This document shows, one piece after another, positions 34,830 through 44,474 of a stretch of DNA of 46,956 bases; the first letter of the stretch is position 1; the number at the start of each line of letters is the position of its first letter. The translations under genes and the position numbers were made by a program. The DNA comes from Verrucomicrobiota bacterium. Lineage in GTDB: Bacteria > Verrucomicrobiota > Verrucomicrobiia > Limisphaerales > J093. The DNA lies in assembly GCA_012517065.1 (NCBI GenBank), contig JAAYVR010000211.1:1-46956 (forward strand). Direction: 5' to 3'. The notes under the pieces are model-generated. The model had not been told where the DNA came from, searched no databases, and was given only the letters and a program-made list of their open reading frames with translations.

Positions 34830-37800
34830 ATGAAAGCCCGTACCTGGTCAATAATCAGCGTTGTTTGTTTCTGCGCCGCAATCGGCTTCTGGATGCTGGG
34901 CAATCGCACTCAGCAACGCCAGATGCAGACCATGGCAACAAACTCAGCCCACGCCGGTCAACAGCTCGGTAGTGCTGACAGCCCCGTCCGACTTCTAAGC
35001 GCGCCCAATCTCACCAACGGCAGCCAGACAAGGAATGGTTCTGCCCCCGCAGACCCGGCTAACCCGCCAGTATCGACAAATCATTCAGTCCAGCAAGACC
35101 CGCTGTTCCCATTCCGCCTCCGAAACACAGGTCGCAACGTGGAAGCCCTGTCGCGCAGCGACACCGCCATTCTCCTGCGCAACGCAATTATAGACACCAG
35201 CCTCGATCCTTCGCTGCCCATCCCTTCGCACCTCCGAGCAGGAGATGATCCTGGCGCTTATCTGGTGCAGAGCCGAAAGCCAGCGGACGCCGGTTTTCTC
35301 AACTCCCTGTCAGAAATGGGCGCTGCTCTGGTTTCGTACATCCCCAACAACACATGGCTCGTTCGCGCATCCCGTGAGGCCGCTGGGCGAATTCGATCGT
35401 CGCCCCTTGTCCGAGCCGTCTTGCCGTACGAGCCTTACTACAAGATTGACCCGCAGTTGCTGCCGTTGGCCGTTGACCAACAACCTCTTCCCGAAGGCGC
35501 AAGGCTCGTTGTTACGGCTTTTCCGGATGCAGGTCCGCAACTGAACCGGGCGCTCATCGCTCAGAACGCGAACGTCATTGGCGAGAATCGGACGCCATTT
35601 GGACCGCAGTTCATCGCTGAGGTTTCACCGGACGCCCTCCCTGCACTCGCCGGACGTCCGGAAGTCCAATTGATCGAACCGTGGAGTCCCCGTGTTCTCC
35701 TTAACGACCTGACACGGGTGCGAATCGGTGTTTCGGACGGCACTCTTTCCACCAACACCAATTACTTCAACCTCACCGGCGACAAGATTTGGGTCAATAT
35801 GAACGACAGCGCCGTCGATTCAAGCCATCCTGACCTCGAAGGCCGTGTGTTCGGCGAAACAAACGTTATCTCCGGCGACCCAAGCGGCCACGGCACACAT
35901 GTGGCCGGCACAATCGCCAGCTCTGGCCTCAAAAGCCCGAACGGAACCAACGCCCCAGGGTCCGTTGAAGGCGCAAGTTTTCGAGGCATGGCCCCATCCG
36001 CAAAGCTTCTTGTCCTGCCAGTTGATCTCATCTTCGGCCCGCTAGTCTCGGATTCATACCTCCAGGAAACCGCGGCCCTGACCAACTACGTCGTGCTCCA
36101 GCGCACCAATGTCATGGTCTCAAACAACAGTTGGGGTTACGGTAATCGTTTTGACTATGACTCAGCAGCCGCCACCTATGACGCCGCAACAAGGGACGCG
36201 GTCCCCACCATGACAGACCTAACCAATAGCCAGGCAATGCTTTTCGTGTTCGCCGCAGGCAATTATGGCAAAGGCAACGACATCGGCACAGGCGGCGAGC
36301 CGGGCACGATCAATTCCCCAGCAACCGCCAAGAACGTCATAACTGTCGGCGCCATAGACAGCCCCAGATTCATCTACTACACCAACATCACCGAAGAACT
36401 CGTAACCAACATCATCGATGACGAGTTCGTTGTCACCAATATGTTGGTCACTAACATGGTTTATCTTGGCGAAACCGATAGCGACGACGAAGTCGCGCCT
36501 TTCTCAAGCCGCGGCAACGTTGGCATTGGCCTCGAAAGCACCGCTGGCAGGTTCAAGCCCGATCTTGTGGCTCCCGGTGCAATGCTCGTCTCAACCCGCC
36601 CCATCAAACCCGAGTCGGTCTGGGAGGATTGGGACCCAACCATAAACATAACAAATCAGCAGGTTAATAATTATCCGGCTCAGACTGTTCCGCACCACCA
36701 AACGAATCAGTACTCGATTTATGTCCCTGCCAATGCAACACGCCTAACAATCGAAGTCCTTACCAATCTAAGTTCGCCTAGCCCGTTCCCAACTCTGCCC
36801 ATCTATGTCAATCAAGGCGATTTCGCCTACAACGTGGAACCGTTCCGCACAAACCGAGTTGTCATTCCCAATGAACGGTTCACCAACCTTGTCGAAGGCA
36901 TTTGGTTCTATGGCATCGGCAATGAAACCGCAAACAGCGTCGATTTTGACCTCCGCACAATCCTCGAGTTCAGGGTCGATACCGGTTCTTATTCGAATGT
37001 GCTCAAACAGCTCTCCGATGACCTTGGGCCATACTACCGCGTCAAATCAGGCACAAGCGGCGCAGCGGCAGCCGTGTCCGGTCTGCTTGCTCTCGTGCAG
37101 GAGTTCTTCGAACAGCAGCTCAAAACCAATTACAGCCCAGCTTTGCTCAAGGCAATCCTCATCAACGGCGCTCGGTCGCTCGGTCCGCTATACAACTTCC
37201 AGGTCCGCAACAACATCAACTACCAAGGATGGGGCATCGTAAACCTCACCAATTCACTGCCGCAGACGTTGACCAATGCACTCGACAAACCCGAATCATG
37301 GCCTGTGGCATGGATCGACCAGAACCCAACAAACGCCCTCGCCACCGGCCAGACAAACCAGTATTCACTCTCCATCGAACCCGGCGCCACAAACGGCAAC
37401 CTCCGCATAACACTCGTCTGGACCGATCCCCCGGGTAACCCGGCAGCTTCATACAAACTGGTCAACGACCTCGACCTGATCGTATCCAACAACGTCTCCG
37501 GCACGGTGTACCTCGGCAATGACATCCCGGCCTCAAGCGATTTCAATCAGCCCAATTCAATCGATAACCTCGCAGCTTACGACAATGTCAACAACGTCGA
37601 GAACGTCTTTATCCGAGCGCCTGTTGACACAAACTATACAATCCTTGTCTCCGCGCGCAGAGTCAACGTCAACGCTGTTAACACACATACAAACGGAATC
37701 GTCCAGGACTATGCCCTCGTGGTTTCAACAGAAACCACAAATGCGATCACCCTAAAGCCGAAAACGGGGGATTCACCCCGCCCACTGGCAGCCGCAGAGT

Positions 37801-40800
37801 TGACCGTCGTAACAAACGGCATCCCGCTTCTCTACCAACGCGCCGGCGCAAATTCGCCCCTTCAACTCTACCCTGTCGGAGTCACAAACCAATGGCATTT
37901 CTACGTTTTCACCAACGCCTATGTCGAAGGCATGGAAGGCGAAACCAATTTCGGCCCGTACGTCGCATTCGTCACCTTCATGCCGCCTGAACTGTCAACC
38001 CCAAGAAATGAGGACGCCGACATCGATATGTATGTCGCCCGCAGTCAAGACCCGCGCGGGGACTTGTACCAGGCCGATCAGCTGCTCGTGCTCGAAACAA
38101 ACGCTGTCCGATACGCCTACAAGTCACTTTCAGCCGGTGGTTCCGAAACAGTGGTCTTCACAAACGCCGCCGACGGCGAGGTGTTCTACATCGGAGTAAA
38201 AGCCGAAGACCAAAGCGCCGCCGAATACGGTTTCTTCGGCATCTCGAGCCCGGAACCGTTCAGTTCAATCGATGAAAACGGTAACCAGATCACACGCGGT
38301 TTGCGCCTGCCTCAGGCCATCCCAGATGGCTCGCCGGTAACCCCGGGCGGTACCAACATCTTCGCCATCGCAATCTACCCCATGGACCTGATCCAGGTCG
38401 TCGTCAGCAATAGCCTCTACCACGAAGCCCTCGGCGACCTGGTCGGAAACCTTAGCCACTTGAACCGATTCGCCGTCCTTAACAATCACAAGAGCAGCGA
38501 TGCCGCTCCAGACGGGTTCTATTCCGCGCTCTACGACGACACGGGTTCCGGTGCCTTCCCGAATGCCCAAACCACCGACGGGCCGGGCACACTCGACAAC
38601 TTCGTCGGTTTGGAAGGCTCAGGCGCATGGATTCTCACCGTCGTCGATAACGCACTCGGCCAAACAGGGTATGTCCAGAATCTTGAGATGAGGCTCACCC
38701 CAAACCTCGATCTTCTGGCAGGTGCATTCGTAACGCTCGCACCTGAGCAGTGGCGTTACGCTTACATCGATGTTCCCCCTGACGCCAGCCGAATGATCGT
38801 TTCCGTCACACGATTAAGCGCCGGACCGCTTGAGTTGTACCTGCGAAGGGGTGTGCGCCCGACGAGAACCGATTACGACAACATGGCAACGCTGTTCCCG
38901 CCAGGAGGCGAGCTGAGCCAGAGCATATACGATGACCCGCCTCTCACGGCCGGCCGCTACTTCATCGGCGCTTACAACCCAAATGCATCCAGTATATCGT
39001 TCTACATTTACGTCAGATTCGAACGCGAATTGCCCGATGTCTTTCGCCGAACCTTCGTGTCAACGAATATGGTTGCTGTCGGCGACCTCGCTCTGAACGT
39101 TGGCACCAACGACGTCACAAGTGCCATGGTTATCAGCGATATCAAGGTCGGCCTCCGCATAAATCACCCGCGCGCTTCAGACCTCGACATTCGCTTGGTC
39201 AGCCCCCGCGGCCAGTCAGTCTTGTTGTCCGAAAGCCGCGGCGGAACCAATTGGACCGCTTTCGGCGCTGAAACTGTGCTTACCAATTTCCATCACGTGG
39301 CTTTGACCTACCTGAATGCAAGCAGAACCGCTACACTCTACATCGACGGTGAACCTATCCGCTCGAAACAGATTCCCGAGTTTGGCGACCGCCTTGTGAC
39401 CTGGGGCGATCTGTATTTCGGCGCGAGGCCTGACTTCCCAACCATGACCAACCAGTACCGCGGCATGCTGGATGAAACTGACCTCTACCGCCGCGCCCTT
39501 TCTGCGTCCGAAATACGCGCAATCTACAAGTTCGGCGGCGCAGGCAAGCCAATCGACGGGCTCGCCGCCCGCTGGCTTTTCGACGACGACACCGGTATCG
39601 ATTGGCTCACAAATCATACAGCCATCTTCACCAACCTCGTCGTTGACTACCCAGGCATGTTCGATCGCTCCCTCCATTTCCCTGCCGAAGGCACAGGTTA
39701 CGCATTCGTGGCCCGCCACCCAAACCTCGACCTCGGCGCAGCCGAAGGACTCACAATCGACGCATGGATCAGCCCTTCCGACCTGTCCACAAACCGAACA
39801 ATCGCAGTCTGGGCAGACGGCACAAACAGCATCGGCGTCGAGTTCTTCATTCGGCCGGGGTCCGACACCAACAAACCACAAGGCGAACTCGCCGCCCGCT
39901 TAATCGATTCTTCCGGCGTAACTAACATCATCGCGGCCGGCCCCGAAAGTCAGGGTCTCATCCGGACCAACAGCCTCATCACCAATATCGTATTCGCCAC
40001 CTTTACCAGCGATACCAATCTGGCCCACACGCCGATCAAATTCACAGGCCTGACCAACGAGCAGACAGAGATAATCCCCGGTTTCGCAGGTCCTGCCACA
40101 GGCGCTTCCGTCCATTACACAAACCAGTACATAAGCGGATTCGAATTCCCGGTCGCCAACCCAACCGCAACATTCTGCGCACAACCGGCAGGAACGAACC
40201 TCCCCACAGTTGTCATGGACGACCCCTATCCATGGCAACGCACAAACGGCTGGGTTGTCACAAACGGCTGCGTCACCGTAATCAATTCCCCGCTCTTGGC
40301 GCATACGGGCACGAATCTGCTGGCCCTGCGAAACGGCCATATCAGACGTTGGCTGCCAACACGCCCGGGCACCGAGTACAAGCTCCAGTTCACTCACCGC
40401 TTGCAACCTCTCGCGCCAGATATTGTCGCATGGTGGCCAGGCCAGACCTCCGAAGTGGACGTCATAGGCGGTCACAACGCCCAAGTCCTGGGCACGGTAG
40501 CTTACACAAACGCCATGGTTGACCAGGGATTCCTTTTCGCAACAAACCAAGTCAGCCTGAGTGTCCCGGACGACCGCGAGCTCGTCGCCACCAATGAGTT
40601 CACGATTGAACTCTGGTTCAACCTCACGAATGCTATCGCCGTCTCCAATCCCCCACCGGTAGGCGGGCCGATGCTCCTCAAAGCAATCACCGGTTCCAAC
40701 CCCGCCGTCAATTACGGGCTTTCAGCTTATCAGACCGGACTCGAATGGTGGTACAATGATCCCACTGTCGCAGGGGACATCGACTCCGACCACCCGACAC

Positions 40801-43451
40801 TCGAGTTGGTGCGGTCAAAACGTGCGCCTACACCGGGCGCTTTCCACCATGCCGCCGCAACTATTCGGCAAATCAGCACCAACAGAGTCGAACTCAAGCT
40901 TTACATGGATGGGCAGTTGGAACGACACGTCACGCTGCCGGGCACGCTCACCAACACCTTCCTCCCAACAAACTCAATCGATTCGCCTCTCCTCATTGGG
41001 ACCAACTCCGTCACCGGCGAGTTCTTCACGGGTATCATGGACGAAGTCTCCATCTATCAACGCGCCTTATCTGAAACTGAAATTGCAGAAATCTACGCCC
41101 TGCACAACGTCGGTAAGTGCCCGCCCCCCGCGCAACCCCGCACGCGCCTCACCTTGGGCAGCTCCATCTCCGCCGTCTTTAGCACTTACTCACCCCAGTG
41201 GCAGACCAACTCCGTTACGTTCGTTGCCGAATCTGACGAAACCGAGTTCGGCTTGGAAGCGCTCGGCCCAGGCGTGCTTCTCGATTCCTTTGAACTGATC
41301 GAGATGGCACCACGCTATTTCTTGCCCGAAGAAGAACTGACGCCTTTCATAGGCCAGGTGGCAGCGGGCGAGTGGCACCTGCAGGTTGTTGATAGACGGC
41401 TCGGCGTCACAAATGACATCGATCCTCAGCTCGTCTCATGGCAGCTCGATCTCACGTTCGCCCCGCCCACCTACCCAATAGTCCGCATCACAAACGGTGT
41501 CCCATACACAAATACCATCATCGGCGGCGCCACAAGGTACTTCCTCGTGGAGGTGCCTTCAACAGCACAGCGCGCAACCAACACTCTCATTGCCACTACT
41601 AACCTTAGCCTATGGTACAACCCCAACAGCCTTCCTGCGGGCATGTCTAAGTACGGCGACGTCCAGTTCCTCACAAATGAGCTCGCCGGCATCGCAGTCC
41701 TGGCTACCAACGGATGGTGGATGGCTCTGCCAGATGGAACTCCTGTGATGCCTGCTGATCCCATAGCTTCTCTCCCGGTCGGGCAACTGTACTACCTTGC
41801 TGTCAAAAACGAACAGGCAGGCCCAGTAGATTTCAGCATTCAGGTCGATTTCTACCCAGACGCCAGCCGCGACATTTGCCCTGACATAACCACGCTGCCG
41901 TCTGGTGAATTCATCATAGCCAACATCCCGGCAACCAACGCCTTGCAGTACTATTGCTATCACGTCACCGACACAGCCAAATGCGTCACTTTCCAGGTCT
42001 TGCCTCTTGATGGCAACGTTGACATTTACATCCGGAACGCACGCTCGACACCGCCTCTCTGGCCAGCTCCAGATTGGTACGAGTACGCCAGCGAAAACCC
42101 GGGATTGTTCAGCGAACAAATCGTCGTCAACCACCGGTCACGGGTCCCGTTGTTCCCCGGCAACTGGTACATCGGCATACTCAACCGCGAAACCAACGAA
42201 GTCCAATACGCGCTATTCGTCGATGAAACCGTCGCCTACGGTGAGATTCCTCTCCAGCTTGGAACGCCTGTCACGGCCACTGCTGAACCGGCCAACGACA
42301 CCTGCACTTATTATGCGTTGAACGTCAACGCCGCTGTGCCAGCCCTGCAGTTCCAGTTGTACAACCTGACTGGCAACGCGCGCCTGCTGATCAGCCGAAA
42401 CAGCCGGCCAGGCCCTTCAGACGCTCTCTACTCCCAGGACGCTTCTAAAGGCATACCCGCTAACCTCGTCGTTTGCCCAGACAGTTCCATGCCTGACCTC
42501 CGCGGAATATGGTACATCGCAGTGCTATCACGTGACCCTGTTCCAGTTACCTGCAGCCTTTCTGTTTCGGTGCCACAACCGCGGTTAACCACGCTGCTCA
42601 GCGGCATCGCCCTCACTAACACCGCACCTCGCCTCGGCTCCGGCGGCGATTGCGTTCCTGAAGTGTACAAGTTTACTGTCGTACCCAACGCAACTCGCGC
42701 CGAGTTCTTCCTCACCCCAATCGATGGCAATGTCGATCTGTTCGTGCGGAAGGGCGATTCGCCCACATCGGTTCTGTTCGACTACATGAGCACTGAGCCG
42801 GGTATCCTGCCGGAAAGTATCAGGGTCACAACAAACAGCGTGCCTGTGCCACTCAGCAGCGGTGATTGGTACGTCTATGTCTATAACGCTGACAACCGAG
42901 CGGTGTCGTACATGCTCCAAGCCATCCAATACATAGGCGATACACCGGTCGGCGTGTCGTTCAAGCCGGTCATCTCAGTCACAGGCAGCATCATCACCCT
43001 GCAATGGTTCGCGTCGCCCGGCCTGGTTTTCCGTGTCCAGTATGCAACCCAGATTGCGCCGTCGGGCGATTTTATCTGGATCGACATACCCGGGACGGTC
43101 ACATCCGCAACAACCCTTTACACATTCATAGACGATGGATCACTCACCGGCGGCCCCGCACCGCAGAAGTTCTATCGCGTCACCCTCGAAGGCGGCACCC
43201 CGGTTGACACATCCATTACCGTCAACATTTCGCTGGCAGGCGACACGATTGTTCTCGACTGGGACAGTCTCCCGAACCTCAAATTCAAGGTCCAATACGC
43301 ACCAGACATTCCCGGCTCCGGCGTAATCAACTGGTCCGATGTGCCCGGTACCGTCACATCAGCAACCGGGTCTTACACTTTCACCGACGACGGCTCCCAG
43401 ACCGGCGGCAAAGGCAAAACGAAGTTTTATCGGGTCGTCCTGATCCCGTAG
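34830..43451 (+). CDS. Giant subtilisin-family (S8) protein with P, LamG and PPC-like modules
   Basis: 2,873 residues from the ATG at 34830 (a TTG at 34779 is possible); signal-like segment SIISVVCFCAAIGFWML. A propeptide-like part (about 80-290) precedes an S8 domain (about 310-800): His354 in SGHGTHVAG, oxyanion Asn477 in FAAGNYG, and Ser742 in GTSGAAAAVSG. The Asp motif is unusual, NDSAVDSSHPDL, with Asp325 the likeliest residue instead of D-T/S-G. Later come a P-type end (about 1237-1293), a P domain interrupted after 1486 and resumed near 2163-2210, a permuted LamG (1486-1718), a regular LamG (about 1860-2100), several PPC-like sandwiches (2215-2700), and two C-terminal beta repeats (about 2710-2790 and 2795-2873). 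No sortase or PEP-CTERM signal is present. It ends the pseudopilin run and is its likely cargo. Confidence 0.88.
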   Translation: MKARTWSIISVVCFCAAIGFWMLGNRTQQRQMQTMATNSAHAGQQLGSADSPVRLLSAPNLTNGSQTRNGSAPADPANPPVSTNHSVQQDPLFPFRLRNTGRNVEALSRSDTAILLRNAIIDTSLDPSLPIPSHLRAGDDPGAYLVQSRKPADAGFLNSLSEMGAALVSYIPNNTWLVRASREAAGRIRSSPLVRAVLPYEPYYKIDPQLLPLAVDQQPLPEGARLVVTAFPDAGPQLNRALIAQNANVIGENRTPFGPQFIAEVSPDALPALAGRPEVQLIEPWSPRVLLNDLTRVRIGVSDGTLSTNTNYFNLTGDKIWVNMNDSAVDSSHPDLEGRVFGETNVISGDPSGHGTHVAGTIASSGLKSPNGTNAPGSVEGASFRGMAPSAKLLVLPVDLIFGPLVSDSYLQETAALTNYVVLQRTNVMVSNNSWGYGNRFDYDSAAATYDAATRDAVPTMTDLTNSQAMLFVFAAGNYGKGNDIGTGGEPGTINSPATAKNVITVGAIDSPRFIYYTNITEELVTNIIDDEFVVTNMLVTNMVYLGETDSDDEVAPFSSRGNVGIGLESTAGRFKPDLVAPGAMLVSTRPIKPESVWEDWDPTINITNQQVNNYPAQTVPHHQTNQYSIYVPANATRLTIEVLTNLSSPSPFPTLPIYVNQGDFAYNVEPFRTNRVVIPNERFTNLVEGIWFYGIGNETANSVDFDLRTILEFRVDTGSYSNVLKQLSDDLGPYYRVKSGTSGAAAAVSGLLALVQEFFEQQLKTNYSPALLKAILINGARSLGPLYNFQVRNNINYQGWGIVNLTNSLPQTLTNALDKPESWPVAWIDQNPTNALATGQTNQYSLSIEPGATNGNLRITLVWTDPPGNPAASYKLVNDLDLIVSNNVSGTVYLGNDIPASSDFNQPNSIDNLAAYDNVNNVENVFIRAPVDTNYTILVSARRVNVNAVNTHTNGIVQDYALVVSTETTNAITLKPKTGDSPRPLAAAELTVVTNGIPLLYQRAGANSPLQLYPVGVTNQWHFYVFTNAYVEGMEGETNFGPYVAFVTFMPPELSTPRNEDADIDMYVARSQDPRGDLYQADQLLVLETNAVRYAYKSLSAGGSETVVFTNAADGEVFYIGVKAEDQSAAEYGFFGISSPEPFSSIDENGNQITRGLRLPQAIPDGSPVTPGGTNIFAIAIYPMDLIQVVVSNSLYHEALGDLVGNLSHLNRFAVLNNHKSSDAAPDGFYSALYDDTGSGAFPNAQTTDGPGTLDNFVGLEGSGAWILTVVDNALGQTGYVQNLEMRLTPNLDLLAGAFVTLAPEQWRYAYIDVPPDASRMIVSVTRLSAGPLELYLRRGVRPTRTDYDNMATLFPPGGELSQSIYDDPPLTAGRYFIGAYNPNASSISFYIYVRFERELPDVFRRTFVSTNMVAVGDLALNVGTNDVTSAMVISDIKVGLRINHPRASDLDIRLVSPRGQSVLLSESRGGTNWTAFGAETVLTNFHHVALTYLNASRTATLYIDGEPIRSKQIPEFGDRLVTWGDLYFGARPDFPTMTNQYRGMLDETDLYRRALSASEIRAIYKFGGAGKPIDGLAARWLFDDDTGIDWLTNHTAIFTNLVVDYPGMFDRSLHFPAEGTGYAFVARHPNLDLGAAEGLTIDAWISPSDLSTNRTIAVWADGTNSIGVEFFIRPGSDTNKPQGELAARLIDSSGVTNIIAAGPESQGLIRTNSLITNIVFATFTSDTNLAHTPIKFTGLTNEQTEIIPGFAGPATGASVHYTNQYISGFEFPVANPTATFCAQPAGTNLPTVVMDDPYPWQRTNGWVVTNGCVTVINSPLLAHTGTNLLALRNGHIRRWLPTRPGTEYKLQFTHRLQPLAPDIVAWWPGQTSEVDVIGGHNAQVLGTVAYTNAMVDQGFLFATNQVSLSVPDDRELVATNEFTIELWFNLTNAIAVSNPPPVGGPMLLKAITGSNPAVNYGLSAYQTGLEWWYNDPTVAGDIDSDHPTLELVRSKRAPTPGAFHHAAATIRQISTNRVELKLYMDGQLERHVTLPGTLTNTFLPTNSIDSPLLIGTNSVTGEFFTGIMDEVSIYQRALSETEIAEIYALHNVGKCPPPAQPRTRLTLGSSISAVFSTYSPQWQTNSVTFVAESDETEFGLEALGPGVLLDSFELIEMAPRYFLPEEELTPFIGQVAAGEWHLQVVDRRLGVTNDIDPQLVSWQLDLTFAPPTYPIVRITNGVPYTNTIIGGATRYFLVEVPSTAQRATNTLIATTNLSLWYNPNSLPAGMSKYGDVQFLTNELAGIAVLATNGWWMALPDGTPVMPADPIASLPVGQLYYLAVKNEQAGPVDFSIQVDFYPDASRDICPDITTLPSGEFIIANIPATNALQYYCYHVTDTAKCVTFQVLPLDGNVDIYIRNARSTPPLWPAPDWYEYASENPGLFSEQIVVNHRSRVPLFPGNWYIGILNRETNEVQYALFVDETVAYGEIPLQLGTPVTATAEPANDTCTYYALNVNAAVPALQFQLYNLTGNARLLISRNSRPGPSDALYSQDASKGIPANLVVCPDSSMPDLRGIWYIAVLSRDPVPVTCSLSVSVPQPRLTTLLSGIALTNTAPRLGSGGDCVPEVYKFTVVPNATRAEFFLTPIDGNVDLFVRKGDSPTSVLFDYMSTEPGILPESIRVTTNSVPVPLSSGDWYVYVYNADNRAVSYMLQAIQYIGDTPVGVSFKPVISVTGSIITLQWFASPGLVFRVQYATQIAPSGDFIWIDIPGTVTSATTLYTFIDDGSLTGGPAPQKFYRVTLEGGTPVDTSITVNISLAGDTIVLDWDSLPNLKFKVQYAPDIPGSGVINWSDVPGTVTSATGSYTFTDDGSQTGGKGKTKFYRVVLIP
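39282..39986 (+). other. LamG-encoding segment in circularly permuted order inside a P domain
   Basis: Within the giant protease gene, 39288-39540 encodes the C-terminal half of a LamG domain (FHHVALTY...YIDGEPI...RALSASEIRAIYKFG), and 39541-39980 encodes an N-terminal half (LAARWLFDDDTG...GLTIDAWISPSDLS). The P domain before it breaks off at ETVLTN and plausibly resumes at IVFATFTSDTN. ACCAAT occurs at both junctions (39282-39287 and 39981-39986), exactly 699 bases apart (233 codons), so removal would keep the frame. The domain order is seen directly; the mechanism is inferred. Confidence 0.7.
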
Positions 43452-43720
43452 CCCGCAGCGCGGCACGGCCGCAACCAAACGCTCTGTTCGATACAACTCC
43501 GCCCTGGACGCAGGCACCCCGCGCTGTTGCGCCACGCTGGCCGGGGCAAATTTGTCGCCCTCGCCCGTCATGGGTTGGGATGAGTAAATGAGTTCCTTGA
43601 GACAAAAGGTTTGAACGACCCCACAGCCTGCAATGGTTGCGCGAACCCGGCTTCTCAAGTCGCTCTCGAGTTTCATTTAAGCCTTTAAATCACGAGACCT
43701 GCCACCTAGACTTCCGCCCG

Positions 43721-44428
43721 ATGCGGAACCCAATCATAGTTGCACTTGACGTCCCAAATGCAGAGCGCGCAGTTGACCTCGCGAAGCGTCTCAAGCCTTT
43801 CATCGGCGCCGTCAAAATCGGCTCCGAATTGTTCACCGCCGAAGGTCCGGCAATTGTCCGAGCCCTGCGTGAAGACGGAGTCCCGGTGTTCCTGGACCTC
43901 AAGTACCACGACATCCCCAACACCGTCTCAAGGGCTGTCGAAGCCGCAGTGCGCCTTGATGTTCAAATGCTCACTGTGCATACCTCCGGCGGACTTGAAA
44001 TGATGCGCGCTGCCAAACAAGCAGCAGACCGGGCAGCTTCCGAACAGCATCACTCCCCGCCAATCTTGCTCGGCGTGACTGTGCTCACCAGTCTCAATGA
44101 CACCGGACTGGCCCAGGTGGGAGTCAATGCAAGCGTAGCCGATCAGGTACAACGTCTTGCAAGGCTTGCCGTGCAAGCCGGGTTGGGCGGCCTCGTTTGT
44201 TCGCCCATTGAACTCCCAATCGTACGACCGATTGCGCCACCAGAGTTCCAAATCGTCACGCCAGGCATCCGGCCGCCAGGAGCGCCTCCGGACGACCAAA
44301 TGCGAACCCGCACACCTGCTGAAGCAATCGCCGCAGGAGCAACATGGCTCGTCATCGGACGGCCAATCGTTTCCGCTCCCGACCCTTGTGCTGCGGCTCG
44401 CATTATTCTTGAATCTTTGGGCTGTTGA
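43721..44428 (+). CDS. pyrF: Orotidine 5'-phosphate decarboxylase
   Basis: 235 residues from the ATG at 43721; the frame is open further upstream, but the family starts at PIIVALDV. PyrF converts OMP to UMP, the last step of UMP synthesis. All catalytic positions are present: Asp10 in VALDV, Lys32 in VKIGSELF, and the D-x-K-x-x-D-I motif DLKYHDIPNTV (Asp59, Lys61, Asp64). The phosphate-gripping end VTPGIRPPGA...RTRTPAEAIAAGATWLVIGRPI is complete. Length is normal. A 269-base gap separates it from the protease gene. FtsB-like and peptide-transporter genes follow in the same direction at 46 bases each, so they may share a transcript. Confidence 0.97.
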   Translation: MRNPIIVALDVPNAERAVDLAKRLKPFIGAVKIGSELFTAEGPAIVRALREDGVPVFLDLKYHDIPNTVSRAVEAAVRLDVQMLTVHTSGGLEMMRAAKQAADRAASEQHHSPPILLGVTVLTSLNDTGLAQVGVNASVADQVQRLARLAVQAGLGGLVCSPIELPIVRPIAPPEFQIVTPGIRPPGAPPDDQMRTRTPAEAIAAGATWLVIGRPIVSAPDPCAAARIILESLGC

Positions 44429-44474
44429 TGTCTGGTATTTGATCTTTTGTTTTTGGCGATTTCGTCTTATAGAA

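Noticed and set aside
39216-39881. Long minus-strand open frame (221 codons) inside the protease gene, and similar ones at 39900-40550 and 41610-42134
   Set aside because: They are antisense shadows of a well-supported coding frame with recognisable domains; their products are Cys/Gly-rich and match nothing.
34830-43451. Autotransporter or PEP-CTERM anchor at the end of the giant protease
   Set aside because: The C-terminus is two fibronectin-like or lectin-like beta repeats ending KFYRVVLIP, with neither a PEP motif plus helix plus basic tail nor a beta-barrel pattern.
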